DNA of 64,000 nucleotides. It comes from Scilla litardierei (taxonomy: Eukaryota > Streptophyta > Magnoliopsida > Asparagales > Asparagaceae). Under the pieces are notes generated by a model. That model searched no databases. It had not been told where the DNA came from and saw only the letters and a list, made by a program, of their open reading frames with translations. Shown in pieces: positions 9,992 to 21,804 of this stretch (positions are counted from its first letter, which is position 1; every line of letters starts with the position of its first letter). The stretch spans positions 799,293,258-799,357,257 of the forward strand of contig CM061142.1 in NCBI GenBank assembly GCA_030789695.1, written 5' to 3'. The position numbers were made by a program, and so were the translations under genes.

Positions 9992-11575
9992 CCACTCTCG
10001 TGGGTTAGAATTGTGAGGTATTTCGGTAGCTCTCGTTGACACAATGGCGGTAGCCGTCAACGTAGCGGTATAGTTCATCGATGCATCTCCTCAAGGCACA
10101 AGCCAGGCATGGTCACGAGCCTTGGTTAGATCCACCGATTTTCCTATTCGAATCCCATAGATACCCCTTAAGCTCATCAATTCCACAGACCATGGGCATG
10201 ATCTCAGTACGGGTTATCAAGGGATTCGGTAGGATCGACCGAAATACTCCTATAAATCCCTAATTCAACCTAGGGATCCAGATCTATGTCTTTTCCTTAG
10301 GATCTTAGGGCTAACCCATCAACCCTAGAAAGGACTACTCGCTCATAGCAATATTCACAAATAAAAACATCATAGCTAATCAATAGAATGAAGATCCAAA
10401 ACTTACAGCGAGAGATGAAGAGAAATAGCACTTAATAGATCCGAAGGAAAGCGAAAAATTCCAATACGCAATCGCAATAGAGAACCAAAATAATATTCCA
10501 ACAATTTCGATCCAAAAGTCTTCAAAAGTTTAATCTAAAATCTAACAATAATTCTCTCTAATTTTCGCTCCTCAAAAACGTATTCAAAACTCAAAGTGAA
10601 TCGCCTCCCAAAATGCTTCGTAGCTGCCAGCCTTCACCCCCCTAATCGCGCAACAGACGGCTCCAAAAATACTTCCAAAAATGGCCTCAGCATCACCGAC
10701 CGAGTGGGTGACTCGGTCGTGCACTTCGTTGCTCGGTCGGTCGCGCGGTCCGAGTAGATATACTGCTCGATCGGATTGCACAGGGAATCGAACTTCTCTG
10801 AAATATGTCGCTCTGCCTACATGGCCCAAGTAGGCTTTGCTCGGTTGAGTAGGAGGTTGTTCGGACAGAGTAAGTGGTTGCTCGGTCGAGTAGTGGTCGA
10901 ACGGCAGCATTTTCAGCACTCTGCAGCATTTTCAGCACTCTGCTCGGTCGAGTAGTCAACTGCTCGGTCGAGTAGTCAACTGTTCAGTGATATAGGAGGT
11001 AAAAAAACATGTTTCAGCAGATTTTGCACACTACTTGGTCGAGTAGTGCACTGCTCGGTCTGAGTAGTGTATTGCTCGGTCGAGTAGGCTGCTGAGAATA
11101 GTTTCAGCACTGCAGCATCAGCTTGTAGAAATTTTCCAGGGCTCATTCGACCTTCGATTGGTACATTCTTGGCGGTGTTGGAACCGTCTTAAAGTCTACT
11201 ATCTGTGGAAAATATCAGAAAATAGTGAAAAATACCAGGTGATAGCAGATTTAGAAATAATTCATGGCTGTCCTGTTTCCAGCACTTCGGGTCGCTCGAT
11301 TCCTTCGCCGCATCATAGCTCGATCAAGCGACCGTATCTCTTACCCCGTCCTTTCTCCAGTATTCTTCTTTGGCACCTCGAGCATGTCATCATGAGTCTC
11401 ATTGGTGCTCTCACATCGCCGATCGTCTTATTGACTCCAAATTGCTCCAATATCGCCCCAAATCCATGAAATGGACATAAACGCTCTGAAAGTCATATTA
11501 TCACAAATAATAGCGTAAAAGCATATGAAATATGCAAATGAGCAATCATTTTGACGTGTAATCATTTAGATAAAA
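9992..11575 (-). repeat. LTR and 3' region of gypsy-like element D (interrupted by Athila 1)
   Basis: On the minus strand this contains an upstream block (11141-11200) that closely matches 48257-48315 of element E, then a cluster of CTCGGTCGAG motifs (10690-11105), then R/U5-like sequence (10440-9992) that follows the same plan as E at 48690-49137. Athila 1 interrupts it at 9991/9992. No coding region is seen. I infer a non-autonomous gypsy-like family related to E. I see no clear TATA box between 10680 and 10440. Confidence 0.6.
10690..11105. promoter_or_regulatory. CTCGGTCGAG motif cluster of element D
   Basis: Twelve or more copies of a near-palindrome CTCGGTCGAG(TAG) and degenerate relatives lie here. 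Core starts include 10712/10732, 10744/10766, 10840/10860/10881, 10943/10963/10983 and 11034/11054/11075. Nearly all neighbouring spacings are 20-22 bp. Confidence 0.7.
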
Positions 11576-12895
11576 TGTGGAATATAATGACACATCACTA
11601 CCCTCCTTCGACAATAGTCTATGGTGGCATGGAAAGTTCCCAACAAATCCATCCCAAATACAATATCAAAGTTCGGGATATCTATCATCATGAAGTCAGT
11701 GAATAACGCTCGCCCACAAATCACCATGGGGTATTGAGGATACACACGTGTTGCCTTTATCACTCCGCCACCCGTGTTTATGTTTCAACTGGAAGTTAAA
11801 GTTTTGACAGGAACGGTGTGGGTGTGAACGAATCGACTCGCTAGAAAGCAGTGTGATGATCCTGAGTCGAACATGGAGAGGGTATGTTTCCCAGCTACTA
11901 GTATAACACCTAGGTTACAAACACTAATCTAAGCAACCAATGCTAATGAAAGAAATGATTCACTAGCTATGCTAGAAATATACATGTGATCACTTGACCG
12001 GTAGCCTCGGACTCTTCGACGGACATGATGTAAGCTTGGTGTTTCGATGGTGGATGCTCCTTACTTGCTGAAACACCCTCTGCTGTGGAGGTAGAGGTGG
12101 ATACTGTGGACATTCCTAGTCAAGGCAGCACGAGGAGCTGGGTCTGGAGCACGTGACTTATAATGCGGGAAATCATATCCATGTGTCCTGACTCCCCACA
12201 AACTGGACAATGGCCTAAAAGACTTCGACACTCAGACTTGATGTGTCCAGGTTTCCCACAAAAATGGCAGACCAGGTGGGCTTGCTGCTGTTGCCCAGGT
12301 TTCTTAAACTGAGTCTGCTAAATAGGACGGTGCATCTGCGGCCGGCTGCTCGGCCCAGAATGGATTGGTGTGGCCTCACAGAAGCCAGTCTAAGCTCTTC
12401 CTCTGCTTCCTTCTCGACCATCTCATGGTTATGAGCAATGGTCAGAACTGCAGCATGTGTGGTCAGACTAGCAGTGACCAACTTCCTCCGAATCTCAATG
12501 TTAAGACCATGCTGAAAATGCTGGGCTCGAGTCAATGCATCTGCAACCATCTACGGGGCAAACCTGCTGAGCCTAGAAAACTCAGCGTCATACTGGTCTA
12601 CAGTCATCGAGCCCTGCTTCAGGTTGATAAACTTCTTCCTTATCATGATCTTTGCCTGTGACAGAAAGTACTGGGCGTTGAAGGTACTAGTGAAGACATC
12701 CCACGTAATCGGCAATCCCAAGCGGTCTTCTACTGCCTGCCACCAGTCTCGAGCACAGTCAGTCAGTTGCCTCTTGGTGGTAGCCACCCATGATTCTTCT
12801 CTAATATAAGATGCTCTCAGATCATCAGTGATGCTCCTGAGCCATTCCTCCTCTTGGAGATGGTTCTCAGTTCCAGCGAAGGTCTTCCGGCTCAT
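11566..12895 (-). pseudogene. Gypsy (chromovirus-like) gag-protease remnant
   Basis: The minus-strand frames are 12551-12895 (gag core with a WW pair in CARDWWQAVEDRLG and an FNAQYF block), 12215-12550 and 11566-11763. A canonical zinc knuckle CHFCGKPGHIKSEC is encoded near 12215-12265, followed by a second one lacking its last Cys. The last frame matches a retropepsin C-terminal half (IPNFDIVFGMDLLGTFHATIDY). Frames shift between these parts. No reverse transcriptase follows, because element D lies immediately to the left. Its gag type differs from the Athila gag in this window. Confidence 0.72.
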
Positions 12896-13985
12896 CGCTC
12901 AAAAGTGATAAGCGCTCGGGTCAGCTTTCGGCTCTCTAAGAAAAGCATATCCCAGCTGCTGTTAAAGGGCAAAAATACCATGCATGAAATCTTCTGCAGT
13001 CAATGGTGCAGTCAACATATCTCTAGCATGAAAATTAAAACAAAATACACGCATATCAATCTAGTAGAGACTTGAAGGAGAGCATACAATAATGGTATGG
13101 AAATAACACAGAAACATAGCTTTGCAGATTTACGACTTTCACAATTTATCAGCAATTTAAATAAAAAATTATTAAAGATGACAAGGTTAAGAGAGTATAA
13201 CTATGTCGAACCTAGACCGTGACTTATAACATGGAGTACAGTGAGCAACCAAGAGTCCATCTCATATCACGGATGCGCATACCCAGGTTAAACTATAAAT
13301 GTGCCAAGCATGCAATACTGTTCAAGCATTTATGATCAAATCTATGAATTTGTCACCGGTGAACTTTGAAGGGGTTGCTAGAACCCACCCGGTGAGAACA
13401 AAGGCTGGACTGGTCGCTCTCGCACTCTCGCTATAATAAGTTACCCCAAAGCCCCAATTGTCTGTGATGTTACCATATTTGCAATTTTAGGAGTCGTTTT
13501 TTAGATTGAAAACATTTACAATCAAGTACGACACGTAGGCCAATCGAGTCTTTTAAGATACCATGCAGTTTATCAAGCTTATCTAACTTGTTCAAATGAG
13601 ACACTTAGCTAATGAAATGAAACCAGTTTAGCATGCATCTTTATAGTTTTTAAAACCCATAGTTATGGTACGATGAGTTACTGATGCGTCATGTCATGAA
13701 AAGCGCGGTTCGATCAACGGTAGTGATACCTGGGTTCACATGTGTGAGTTAGCTACATAAATAAAAACATAATACTACATAACTAGCACAACTAGAATAT
13801 TATTAACTGAATATAATTTATAATGCGTTCATAACAAAACAAACTTTATACACTACAAACTTAAACCAATTTATAATTATAAACATATAAGCTAATAACT
13901 CATTTAACTTAAAACTTAATAATATATATTATAACATATATAACATTATAACTTATAACTTTATAATAACAATATAACGTAATTA
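12896..13985. other. Unassigned, AT-rich toward the right end
   Basis: No coding region, LTR pair or RNA gene could be supported. It may be leader or LTR of the gag remnant to its left, but I found no convincing primer site. 13740-13985 is strongly AT-rich. Confidence 0.4.
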
Positions 13986-14415
13986 AAAACCACCACCCTC
14001 GCCGTTCTCTCTGCCTCTTCACCTTCTTCTCTTCTTTCGTTTCGTTTCGTTTCTTTTTCTTTTTGTTGTGTTGCAGAGAGATCAGGGGTGGCCAAGGGGA
14101 GGAAGCACGGGTAGGGTGGATCAGTGGCGCTCGGGGTGGCAGAGGTGGCGGCAGGCGGTTGGGGCTCAACGGCCAATGGGGCGCGTGCAGCGGAGCTAGG
14201 GCATGTGGGAGGAGGGCGGCACCCTATGCAGTTCAGGCGGGTGTGGATGTGCGGCAGCAGGCGGGGCACAGATTCTGGCAGCGGGCAGGCGATGGATCTA
14301 TAGGCTGGCGGCATGCACGGGTGTGCGGGGGTGGGCACAGGCAGCCAGGAGGAGGGGGAGGGTGAGAACAGGAGGAGGAGGTTGGATTTGACGATTTCAG
14401 ATCTGTTTTTCTATG
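13986..14415. other. Pyrimidine tract and GC-rich block, no supported gene
   Basis: A CT-rich stretch (about 13990-14065, with TTTCG repeats) is followed by a GC-rich block open in several frames on both strands. The translations are low-complexity Gly/Arg or Pro/Ala and resemble no family. Such blocks also occur inside the chromovirus LTR at 62440-62760, so a decayed LTR is possible. Confidence 0.35.
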
Positions 14416-14416
14416 T

Positions 14417-14608
14417 TTCCCACTTTCAATTTCAGATTTTTGGTGTTTGATTTGGGTGATTGATTGACGAAGGGGGAGGATGATGAACGGGAGATGGGAT
14501 GTGGATTTGATGATGTTGTTCTGATTTCTCACTTGCAATTTCTGTTTTCACTATCAATTTCTAATTTTTGTATTTGATTTTGGGTTATTGATTGATGAAT
14601 GGGGGAGG
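14417..14608. repeat. Imperfect direct repeat, period ~130 bp
   Basis: 14417-14477 and 14547-14608 share a diverged ~61-bp unit (TCAATTTC...TTTTTG...TTTGATTT...GGG.TATTGATTGA.GAA.GGGGGAGG). Confidence 0.6.
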
Positions 14609-14778
14609 TTGAGAATGAATCTGTTGCTGCAAAAATGGTAGTGGAGGGATGGTTTGGTTTATACGAAAGAGAAGGAGACAAGTTCAATTTGAGTGGGGTT
14701 GTTGGCTGAGAAATGGAAGGGGAAAACGAGTGATTGCAGCCAAAAAAATGGTTGAATGTAGATGGGATTTGAAGAGGA

Positions 14779-14997
14779 GTGATCGTGCCCGGATATACAC
14801 CCGGAAACAATGTAGCTTTACCGCAAGCGTACAGTTAAGTGCCAAGCGGGTATCGAATCACAGGGAAGACTAATGACGGTACTCTACTTTATCTACTAAG
14901 CTACTTGGTGGAAAACTGTTTGGGAATAGTTGGTGTCATAGTCGTTCGAATATTAATGCAAATTCAATATATGGTTGAGGCTTCTAACCAACATTAT
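14779..14997 (-). repeat. Terminal fragment of another gypsy LTR
   Basis: The plus strand starts TGATCGTGCCCGGATATAC and contains CCGCAAGCGTAC and GGGTATCGAATCACAGGGA, a layout like the end of Athila-group LTRs but not matching the two Athila copies. It runs directly into the truncated 3' LTR of Athila copy 2 at about 14998. Confidence 0.5.
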
Positions 14998-16752
14998 ACG
15001 GGATTGTATCCACAGAGACAGAACTAATCTGCAAATTCACACAAATAGTCAAAGCGTGTAAAGAATGGTTGGGGCTTCTAACCGCCCTATGGGGGTGAAT
15101 GATTGTTTGAATAGGTGGGTTATCTAAATACCCTAGAGTTAGGGTAATGTCCTAAGATTTGGATGCAAGGGAGAACGAGAGTGCGGGTGTTAAGGATATT
15201 GGTAGGATTAATCAATTGCTTTGCTAAATGTTAATTCCGTGATAACTCGATCACTCATCCATTTCAAGGTATGGGGATCAGGAAATAAATCAAGTAAGGA
15301 CATATGGGATGCACCAAAGGCAATTGCTAATTGGGTTCTTCTCCTAATTGAAGCTCATGAATCACTCCCACACCTATTTCAAGGTATGTGAGAGTAGTGC
15401 ATGTAGGGTGTATTGTGCATCACACAACCACCGTTCTACGGCCCCTTTCGGGTAATGCACGATTCGATAAACGGGTCACAACCCAATCAATAATTTGAAT
15501 TATCGGGTGAATTAAACTTTTAAATTACAAAATATGGATTGAAGGGGTCTTGCATTCATTTCAAGATATGCAATACCCATTGGATACATAGATGCAACAA
15601 TTACGAAGCACCACCGTTCTTCGGCTCCTCCATGAATAGTATCAAACCCAATTAATCATAAGTTTATTTTACCCAATAATATGGATTAACAAAGGGTGAT
15701 GGTAAATAACATTAGCAAGGCAATCAAAACATCCTACATAAATCCAAAACACCCACACAATGAATCTAGCCTAACATATCAAGAATAGAATAAGCATTCA
15801 TAGAAATAAACATAATTCAATACAAGAAGTGAAAGAAAATGTATAATAGCAAGGGGGTTGGAGATTTGTCTCCAAATACAAGCTTCCTTAATCAGCAATC
15901 AATCCCAGCAACAACAAAAATGAAATCAGAAAACTCTAACCTCTCCAAAACCCTAATCCCCTTCTTAAGGAAGAAGATAACATCAAAATAGTAAAAGATT
16001 AAGTTCTTCTTATTACATCTGAATAGTAGTGTTTTATACCCCCTAGGGGTTGCATCTCATCCATCCGAAATGTCATCCAACAGCCCACAACAACTGGAGA
16101 GAAATCGGGTTAAGAAAAACTCGTTTCTCGCAACCTAGGATTTGGGCAAAAAACCCCGATCAGTCGACTGCTGAACAAACGACAGTCGACTGATGACAGA
16201 CGGATGTTATTACTTCCAAAGGAGGACTAACGACTGTCTTTTGTTCTTTAGTCGCCTGCTGCATGAGTGTCAAAATAACAGAGAGTCGGCTCTTTTTTGC
16301 TCCCCCAGGCATCTAGAAAATTAGGCGACTGATGCGGAAATGACAGTCGAGTGTACAATGTCATAGTCGACTGCCAATCCTCTTGCAGGCCACTGTCGTT
16401 GGGCATCAGCTTCTATAGTACCAGCTCTATGAATACATGCGACTGCTGTTGTTTGGGCAGTCGACTGTCTGGTTGCCCAGGCGACTACTATTCCTTCTAC
16501 AAGCGCATGTTGTGTACACTTCCTGTTTAGTTGATTTAGTCCCCTTTGGGACCCCTGAAAAATCCAAAAAAATCCCTAAAAATGTAGTAGACATTTATAA
16601 TTGTTTGGAAAGTGAAATTGTGCCAGAATAAAATCATATGCTCACAAATGATGAATTAGCGTAAATGTAGTTAAGAGAGCATGATTCTATGGATTATATG
16701 CACTAGAGGAGATGATTATGATGTTAAAATATGCAATATTTACTCATAAGCA
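14998..16752 (-). repeat. Athila copy 2, 3' LTR (left end missing)
   Basis: It matches 23530-25332. It ends at CATAAGCA, next to the same weak polypurine tract as copy 1. It has a TATA box at 16031-16038 (minus). The palindrome cluster at 16160-16500 has lost one motif group relative to the 5' LTR. Confidence 0.88.
16160..16500. promoter_or_regulatory. GTCGAC palindrome cluster, Athila 2 3' LTR
   Basis: Cores at 16163 and 16185 are 22 bp apart. Further copies lie near 16325-16390 and 16440-16490. A ~35-bp stretch present in the 5' LTR near 24770-24805 is deleted here, removing two motifs. Confidence 0.65.
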
Positions 16753-16858
16753 CACCCCAACTAGCGTTTTGCTAGTCCCTAGCAAAATAAGTGATCAATA
16801 CCAAAATAGAATGTTGACCCCATCCATGGATTATTGGCAATACTAAAGGGTGTTGAAA

Positions 16859-16949
<91 letters not shown>

Positions 16950-17856
16950 AGGGCAAAGTTCTCAAGTTTATACACTCTTCCCTAAGACTATAATCTCATT
17001 CCTCTTACACACTCCACCATCCACACTAAGCTTAGTAAACTCCTTAATATGCCACAATCTCATAATGTAAGATCCTTAGGAACTCTCGAGCTTATGAGAT
17101 ATAACACTTACTCCCTCGAAAGATAATGGAAATGAGTTGTGGTTCAAATTTCATGCATTTACTCAAATTTCATGGCAATTTTTTCCTTATTCAAAATACC
17201 ATGGCAAAAGTTCATGCCTTATTCAAATGTGCACAAGTGCACTTATTATTGTAGCATTTGATAGCATTCATTTCAGCAACTCCAAATTCCAAGTCACTAT
17301 TTTAAGATCCATGAATATAAACCTAGCCAAAATTTTAAAATTCCTAAGGTTTAATCAATCGATCGTTGATACCAAGGTTTCTACATCACTATATGGTTTC
17401 AAATGAGTGATAATTGTCATGAGCTTCAAGCTAAAGGGCCAAGTGTAAGCAAGCAGAGAAACAATTAATTGCCCTTGGTACATAAAGATACAACATACCC
17501 TAATTTGCCAAAATCCACTTCAAGAATACATTTTTTACCAAAGTTGATAAGGATCACCACATTTAATCAATGGGTCTAACAAAAAGCTATGGGTTGTAGA
17601 AATGTTGGTGATAGATAGAAATTTTTTTATTTCATTCAATTTATTCACAAAAAGATGAAAAATAATAAAAAGATGCTCAAGAAGTTTCTATATCCTACTC
17701 CACAACCCCCAACTAAAAATAAACACGGTTCTCAATGTTTGAAGGGTGAGATAAAATTTGTGCATTAAAAAATGGATAGACTAGGATAAGAAAGCTTGAG
17801 CAAGAGTTATTCATTACTACATACTACTAGATAGGACAGTTTTGGAGCGAACACAC
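16753..17856 (-). other. Athila copy 2, non-coding 3' internal region
   Basis: Homologous to 1473-2504. It has no ORF of note. An AC microsatellite has expanded at 16860-16941. Confidence 0.7.
16860..16941. repeat. (AC)n microsatellite, about 40 units
   Basis: It is an uninterrupted AC run followed by ATATATATAA. Copy 1 has only a short AT run at the same place (1582-1591), so the expansion happened after the copies separated. Confidence 0.95.
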
Positions 17857-18967
17857 CTAATTGGTTCCACCCGGCGGTGGTTCCGTAAGCTCCATGGTGA
17901 CCTCGTCTCTACTCCATGGCTCTTGGTAATGCTTTAAGCATTGACCGTTCACTTTGAATTCATTTCCATTTTGTGGGTTGGAAATGGTCACCGTGCTATG
18001 TGGAAACACCTCCCGAAAAATGAAAGGTCCAATCCACTTCGAACGAAGCTTTCCGGGGAAGAGATGAAGTCGTGAGTTGTAGAGTTGCACTTTCTCCCCT
18101 GGGGTGAATTCTCTCCTCAAAATGATTCGATCTTGGGTGCATTTAAGCCTCTCCTTCACAAGCTTGGAATTATTGTATGCCTCCCTCTTTATCTCTTCGA
18201 GCTCCACTAACTGCAATTTACGAGAAGAGTGGTCAATTTCACAATTAAACTTTTTAATTGCGCAAAAAGATTTGTGTTCAAGTTCGATGGGCAAGTGGCA
18301 AAATTTTCCAAAAACTAAGCGATATGGGAACATCCCTAAAACCATTTTGTAGGTGGTATGGTATGCCCATAATGCCTCCGGGAGACGCATGCTCCAATCC
18401 TTCCTTGATGGATTCACTGTCTTTTGGAGTATGTTCTTGATCTCCCGATTTGCCAACTCCGCTTGTCTATTGGTTTGGGGGTGGTATGGTGTGTAAACCT
18501 TGTGTTTCACCCCAAACTTCTTCATTAAGCTTGCGAAGAGGTGGTTGTAGAAATGTGACCATCCGTCGCTGATCATATCCTTAGGCATCCTAGATCGTGC
18601 GAAAATGTTTTCTTTCATGAATTTAAGCACGATAGCTGCATTCTTGGTCCTATAAGGAATAGCCTCAAACCATTTAGATATATAATCTATCGCAAGCAGA
18701 ATATATGTGTACCCAAAAGATGGTGGAAATGGCCCCATAAAATCAATGCCGCAACAATCGAAAATCTCTAGTTCAAGAATGGAGTTTAACTGCATCATAT
18801 TTCTTTTTGTAATCCCCCCCAAACTTTTGGCAAGCTAAGCATGACTTACAATATGTATAAGTGTACTTAAACATGCTAGGCCAATAAAAACCAAATTGTA
18901 GAATTTTTGCTACGGTCTTTTGGGCGGAAAAATGACCACCACACACACCCTCATGGCAAAAATACAA
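17857..18967 (-). pseudogene. Athila copy 2 integrase (mostly open)
   Basis: One frame of 321 codons (17857-18822) covers the catalytic core and C-terminal domain. Catalytic residues are visible: Asp in GIDFMGPFP, Asp in ISDGWSHFYN and Glu in [12 protein letters not shown]. The N-terminal zinc finger lies in the adjacent frame 18773-18967 (HEGVCGGHFSAQK and CKSCLACQ), so a frameshift near 18800 splits the domain. The Gly after the second Asp is Trp here (Gly in copy 1), close to the active site. Confidence 0.85.
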
Positions 18968-20740
18968 AACACTATCAAACTCATGGTCAGGTATGCATCT
19001 CCTTACTATTTGGTCATTACAATACTTGTAAAGGTAAGGGTCATCGAAAAAGAAAGACTTTACCTCAAAGATGAACCTTTTGTAATCTTGTCGAGACCAA
19101 GTGTAGGGGGTCTAACCAGTGACCAAGTAGTTTATGATGTCGGCATACCATGGGAGTGTGTGGGAGATCGCAAAAAGATGTTCGTCAGGTAACGAATCAT
19201 TCAATGGGACGGTTGCCAGCTCCATGCTCATTGTTAACCGTGAAAGGTGATCGACAACACGATTTTTCACTCTCTTCTTGTCTTTAATGGCGATGTTGAA
19301 TTCCTGCAAGAGCAAAATATTAGTCTAGGCTTGGCGTCTTTCTTGGAAAGGAGATATTTAAGAGCGGCATGGTCAGTGAAGATTGTAATTGGAAATCCCA
19401 ATATGTAGCTCCTAAATTTCTCCAACGCGAAGACAATGGCTAAAAGCTCCTTCTCCGTGGTGGTGTAGTTTCGTTGAGCTTCATTCAAGCTCTTGCTTGC
19501 ATAATAAATCACCACGGGGGCATTGTCCTTGCGTTGCCCAAGCACGGCACCAACCGCATAGTCACTAGCATCGCACATAATCTCGAAAGGTGTCGTCCAA
19601 TCTGGCACCTGAAGAATAGGTGAGTATGTAATCAAATTTTTCAACTTCTCAAAAGCAAGTTGACAATCATCATTCCAAGCAAAATCTACATCATTTTTCA
19701 AAAGCAGGCAACGAGGTTGAGATATTGAGCTAAAATCTTTTATGAACCTAAAAAAAAGCGGCGTGCCCAAGAAATGATCGAATATCTCTTACACAACGAG
19801 GAGTGAGTATCTTTTCTATTACCTCGATCTTGGCTTTATCAACTTGCATACCTTCTTTGGATACAATATAACCGAGGACTAAGCCTTCGGTGGTCATGAA
19901 ATGGCATTTCTCCCAATTCAAGAGAAGGTTTTTCTCGATGCACCGATCTAACACCAAAACTAAGTTAGGTAAACAGTTATTAAATGAGCTACCATACACA
20001 GAGAAATCATCCATGAATACCTCCACAATCTTTTCAACCATATCATGGAAAATGCTAAGCATACAACGTTGAAAAGTTGCGGAGCATTACATAAGCCAAA
20101 TGGCATCCTCCGGATGCAAAAGTGCCAAAGGGACAAGTGAAGGTGGTCTTATTTTGTCCTTCGGGTGCTATTTCTATTTGATAATATCCGAAGTAGCCAT
20201 CAAGGAAGCAATAATACTCGTGTTCGGCCACTCTCTTTAGGATTTGACCTTGAAATGGAAGAGGGAAGTGGTCTTTACGGGTCTTAGAATTAAGCTTCCT
20301 ATAGTCAACGCACATGCGCCAACCCGTGGTGGCTCGCATGGGGACTAACTCATTGTTCTCATTTTAACTACTGTCAGCCCTGATTTCTTAGGTACAACTT
20401 GAATAGGGCTAACCCATCTACTATTGGCAATGAAGTATATAATACCCGCATCAAGAAGCTTAAGGATTTCACCCTTCACCACTTCCTTTAGATTAGGATT
20501 TAACCTATGTTGCATCTCTCTAGTGGGTTTGGTGTCATCCTCTAAGTAGATGTCGTGCTTACAAATTAGGGGGGGTCAATATCTTTAATGTCGGCAATTA
20601 TCCAACCAATTGCCCCATTGTGAGTTTTAAGCACTTCTAACAACTGCATTTCTTGCTCATTAGAAAGTTTAGATGATATTACCACGGGGAATGCGACGAA
20701 TTCCCAAGAAATGCATACTTCAAATATGGCGACAACGACT
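18968..20740 (-). pseudogene. Athila copy 2 reverse transcriptase-RNase H (broken)
   Basis: RNase H is in frame 19267-19770 ([31 protein letters not shown]). Reverse transcriptase is split between 19748-20062 (catalytic FMDD in VFMDDFSVYG) and 20055-20339 (WRMCVDYRKLN, FLDGYFGYYQI). Small indels near 20085, 20365 and 20575 shift the frame. A short deletion with an A-run near 19750 removes residues of the GFYRRF block. Confidence 0.85.
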
Positions 20741-21804
20741 TCAAATCCAAGGATGGATGCTCTAGCTTCGATGACCTTTGGTATGGCATGTCCAACGGTA
20801 GCGGCTCAAAAGATGGTATCCACTTAGTAATCGCGCCAACTTTCTGCAGCAAACAATCGGTGTCAATATTTTCACGAAAATGCTCAACAAAATTAAGAGC
20901 GTCAACAAACTCCGCATCAAATGTTTTTCAACTAGAGTGTCAATCATGCAAGTGTCCTCAAACTCACCATCCCCTGGGGGCAACTTACAGCATTAAAAAA
21001 TGTTTAAGTCAAGATTCATGTTGCCAAAAGAGATCTTAAGTTGACCATCCCTACAATTGATTATAGCATTGCTTGTGGCTAAGAATGGTCTACCTAAGAT
21101 GATGGGGGTTGGTGTTTTTCTTTGAGGCCTGAGAATGTCCAACACGACAAAGTTCATCGGGTAGTAAAATTTGTCCACTTGGATGAGCACGTCCTCTATA
21201 ATACCCTTGGGGACCTTGATGGATCTATCAGCCAATTGGAGAATAATATGTGTAGATTTCAATTCTCCGAGTCCTAATTGCACATACAAGTTATATGGCA
21301 AAATGTTAACACTCGAAACTAAATCAAGGAGGGCTTGCCCTATCTTTTGGGTTCCTATGATGCATGAGATTATAGGTGAGCCGGGATCCTTGTATTTAGG
21401 AGGGGTGTTATGTTGCACGATAGCACTAACTTGTTGCGTTAGGAAGGCTTTTTTCTTAACACTAACATTCCTCTTAACGGTGCACAAATCTTTTAGAAAT
21501 TTAGCGTATGCGGGAATTTGATTTATCGCATCAAGAAGAGGAATATTAATCTGACATTTTTGAAATATTTCGTGGATTTCGGATTGAAACTTATCTTTCC
21601 GTGGAGGATGAAGCCTTTGAGGGAATGGTGCAGGAGGAGTGAACGGCTCGGGCTCTTCAACGACGATCTCTTCGGAATGGTTGCCTTTGTCTGATCTTCT
21701 CTCTTGCACCTCTTCATTTACGGTGGCTTCATTCTCTATAACTATCTCCGCCTTGACTCTCGGTGGCTTCGGCTTCTCAATTTCTTGACCACTCCTCAAA
21801 GTTG
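20741..21804 (-). pseudogene. Athila copy 2 protease with mutated active site
   Basis: Frame 20993-21982 contains the linker and the retropepsin domain. The catalytic triplet region reads LLDLVSSVNILPYN: the Gly of DLG is replaced by Val. The Gly is part of the conserved D-T/S/L-G loop of aspartic proteases, so activity is unlikely. The downstream block ILGRPFLATSNAIINC is intact. The frame is lost near 20993. Confidence 0.85.

Noticed and set aside
14063..14391. Gly/Arg-rich ORFs on the plus strand and Pro-rich ORFs on the minus strand
   Set aside because: GC-rich low-complexity sequence is open in many frames; no domain, no convincing start context.
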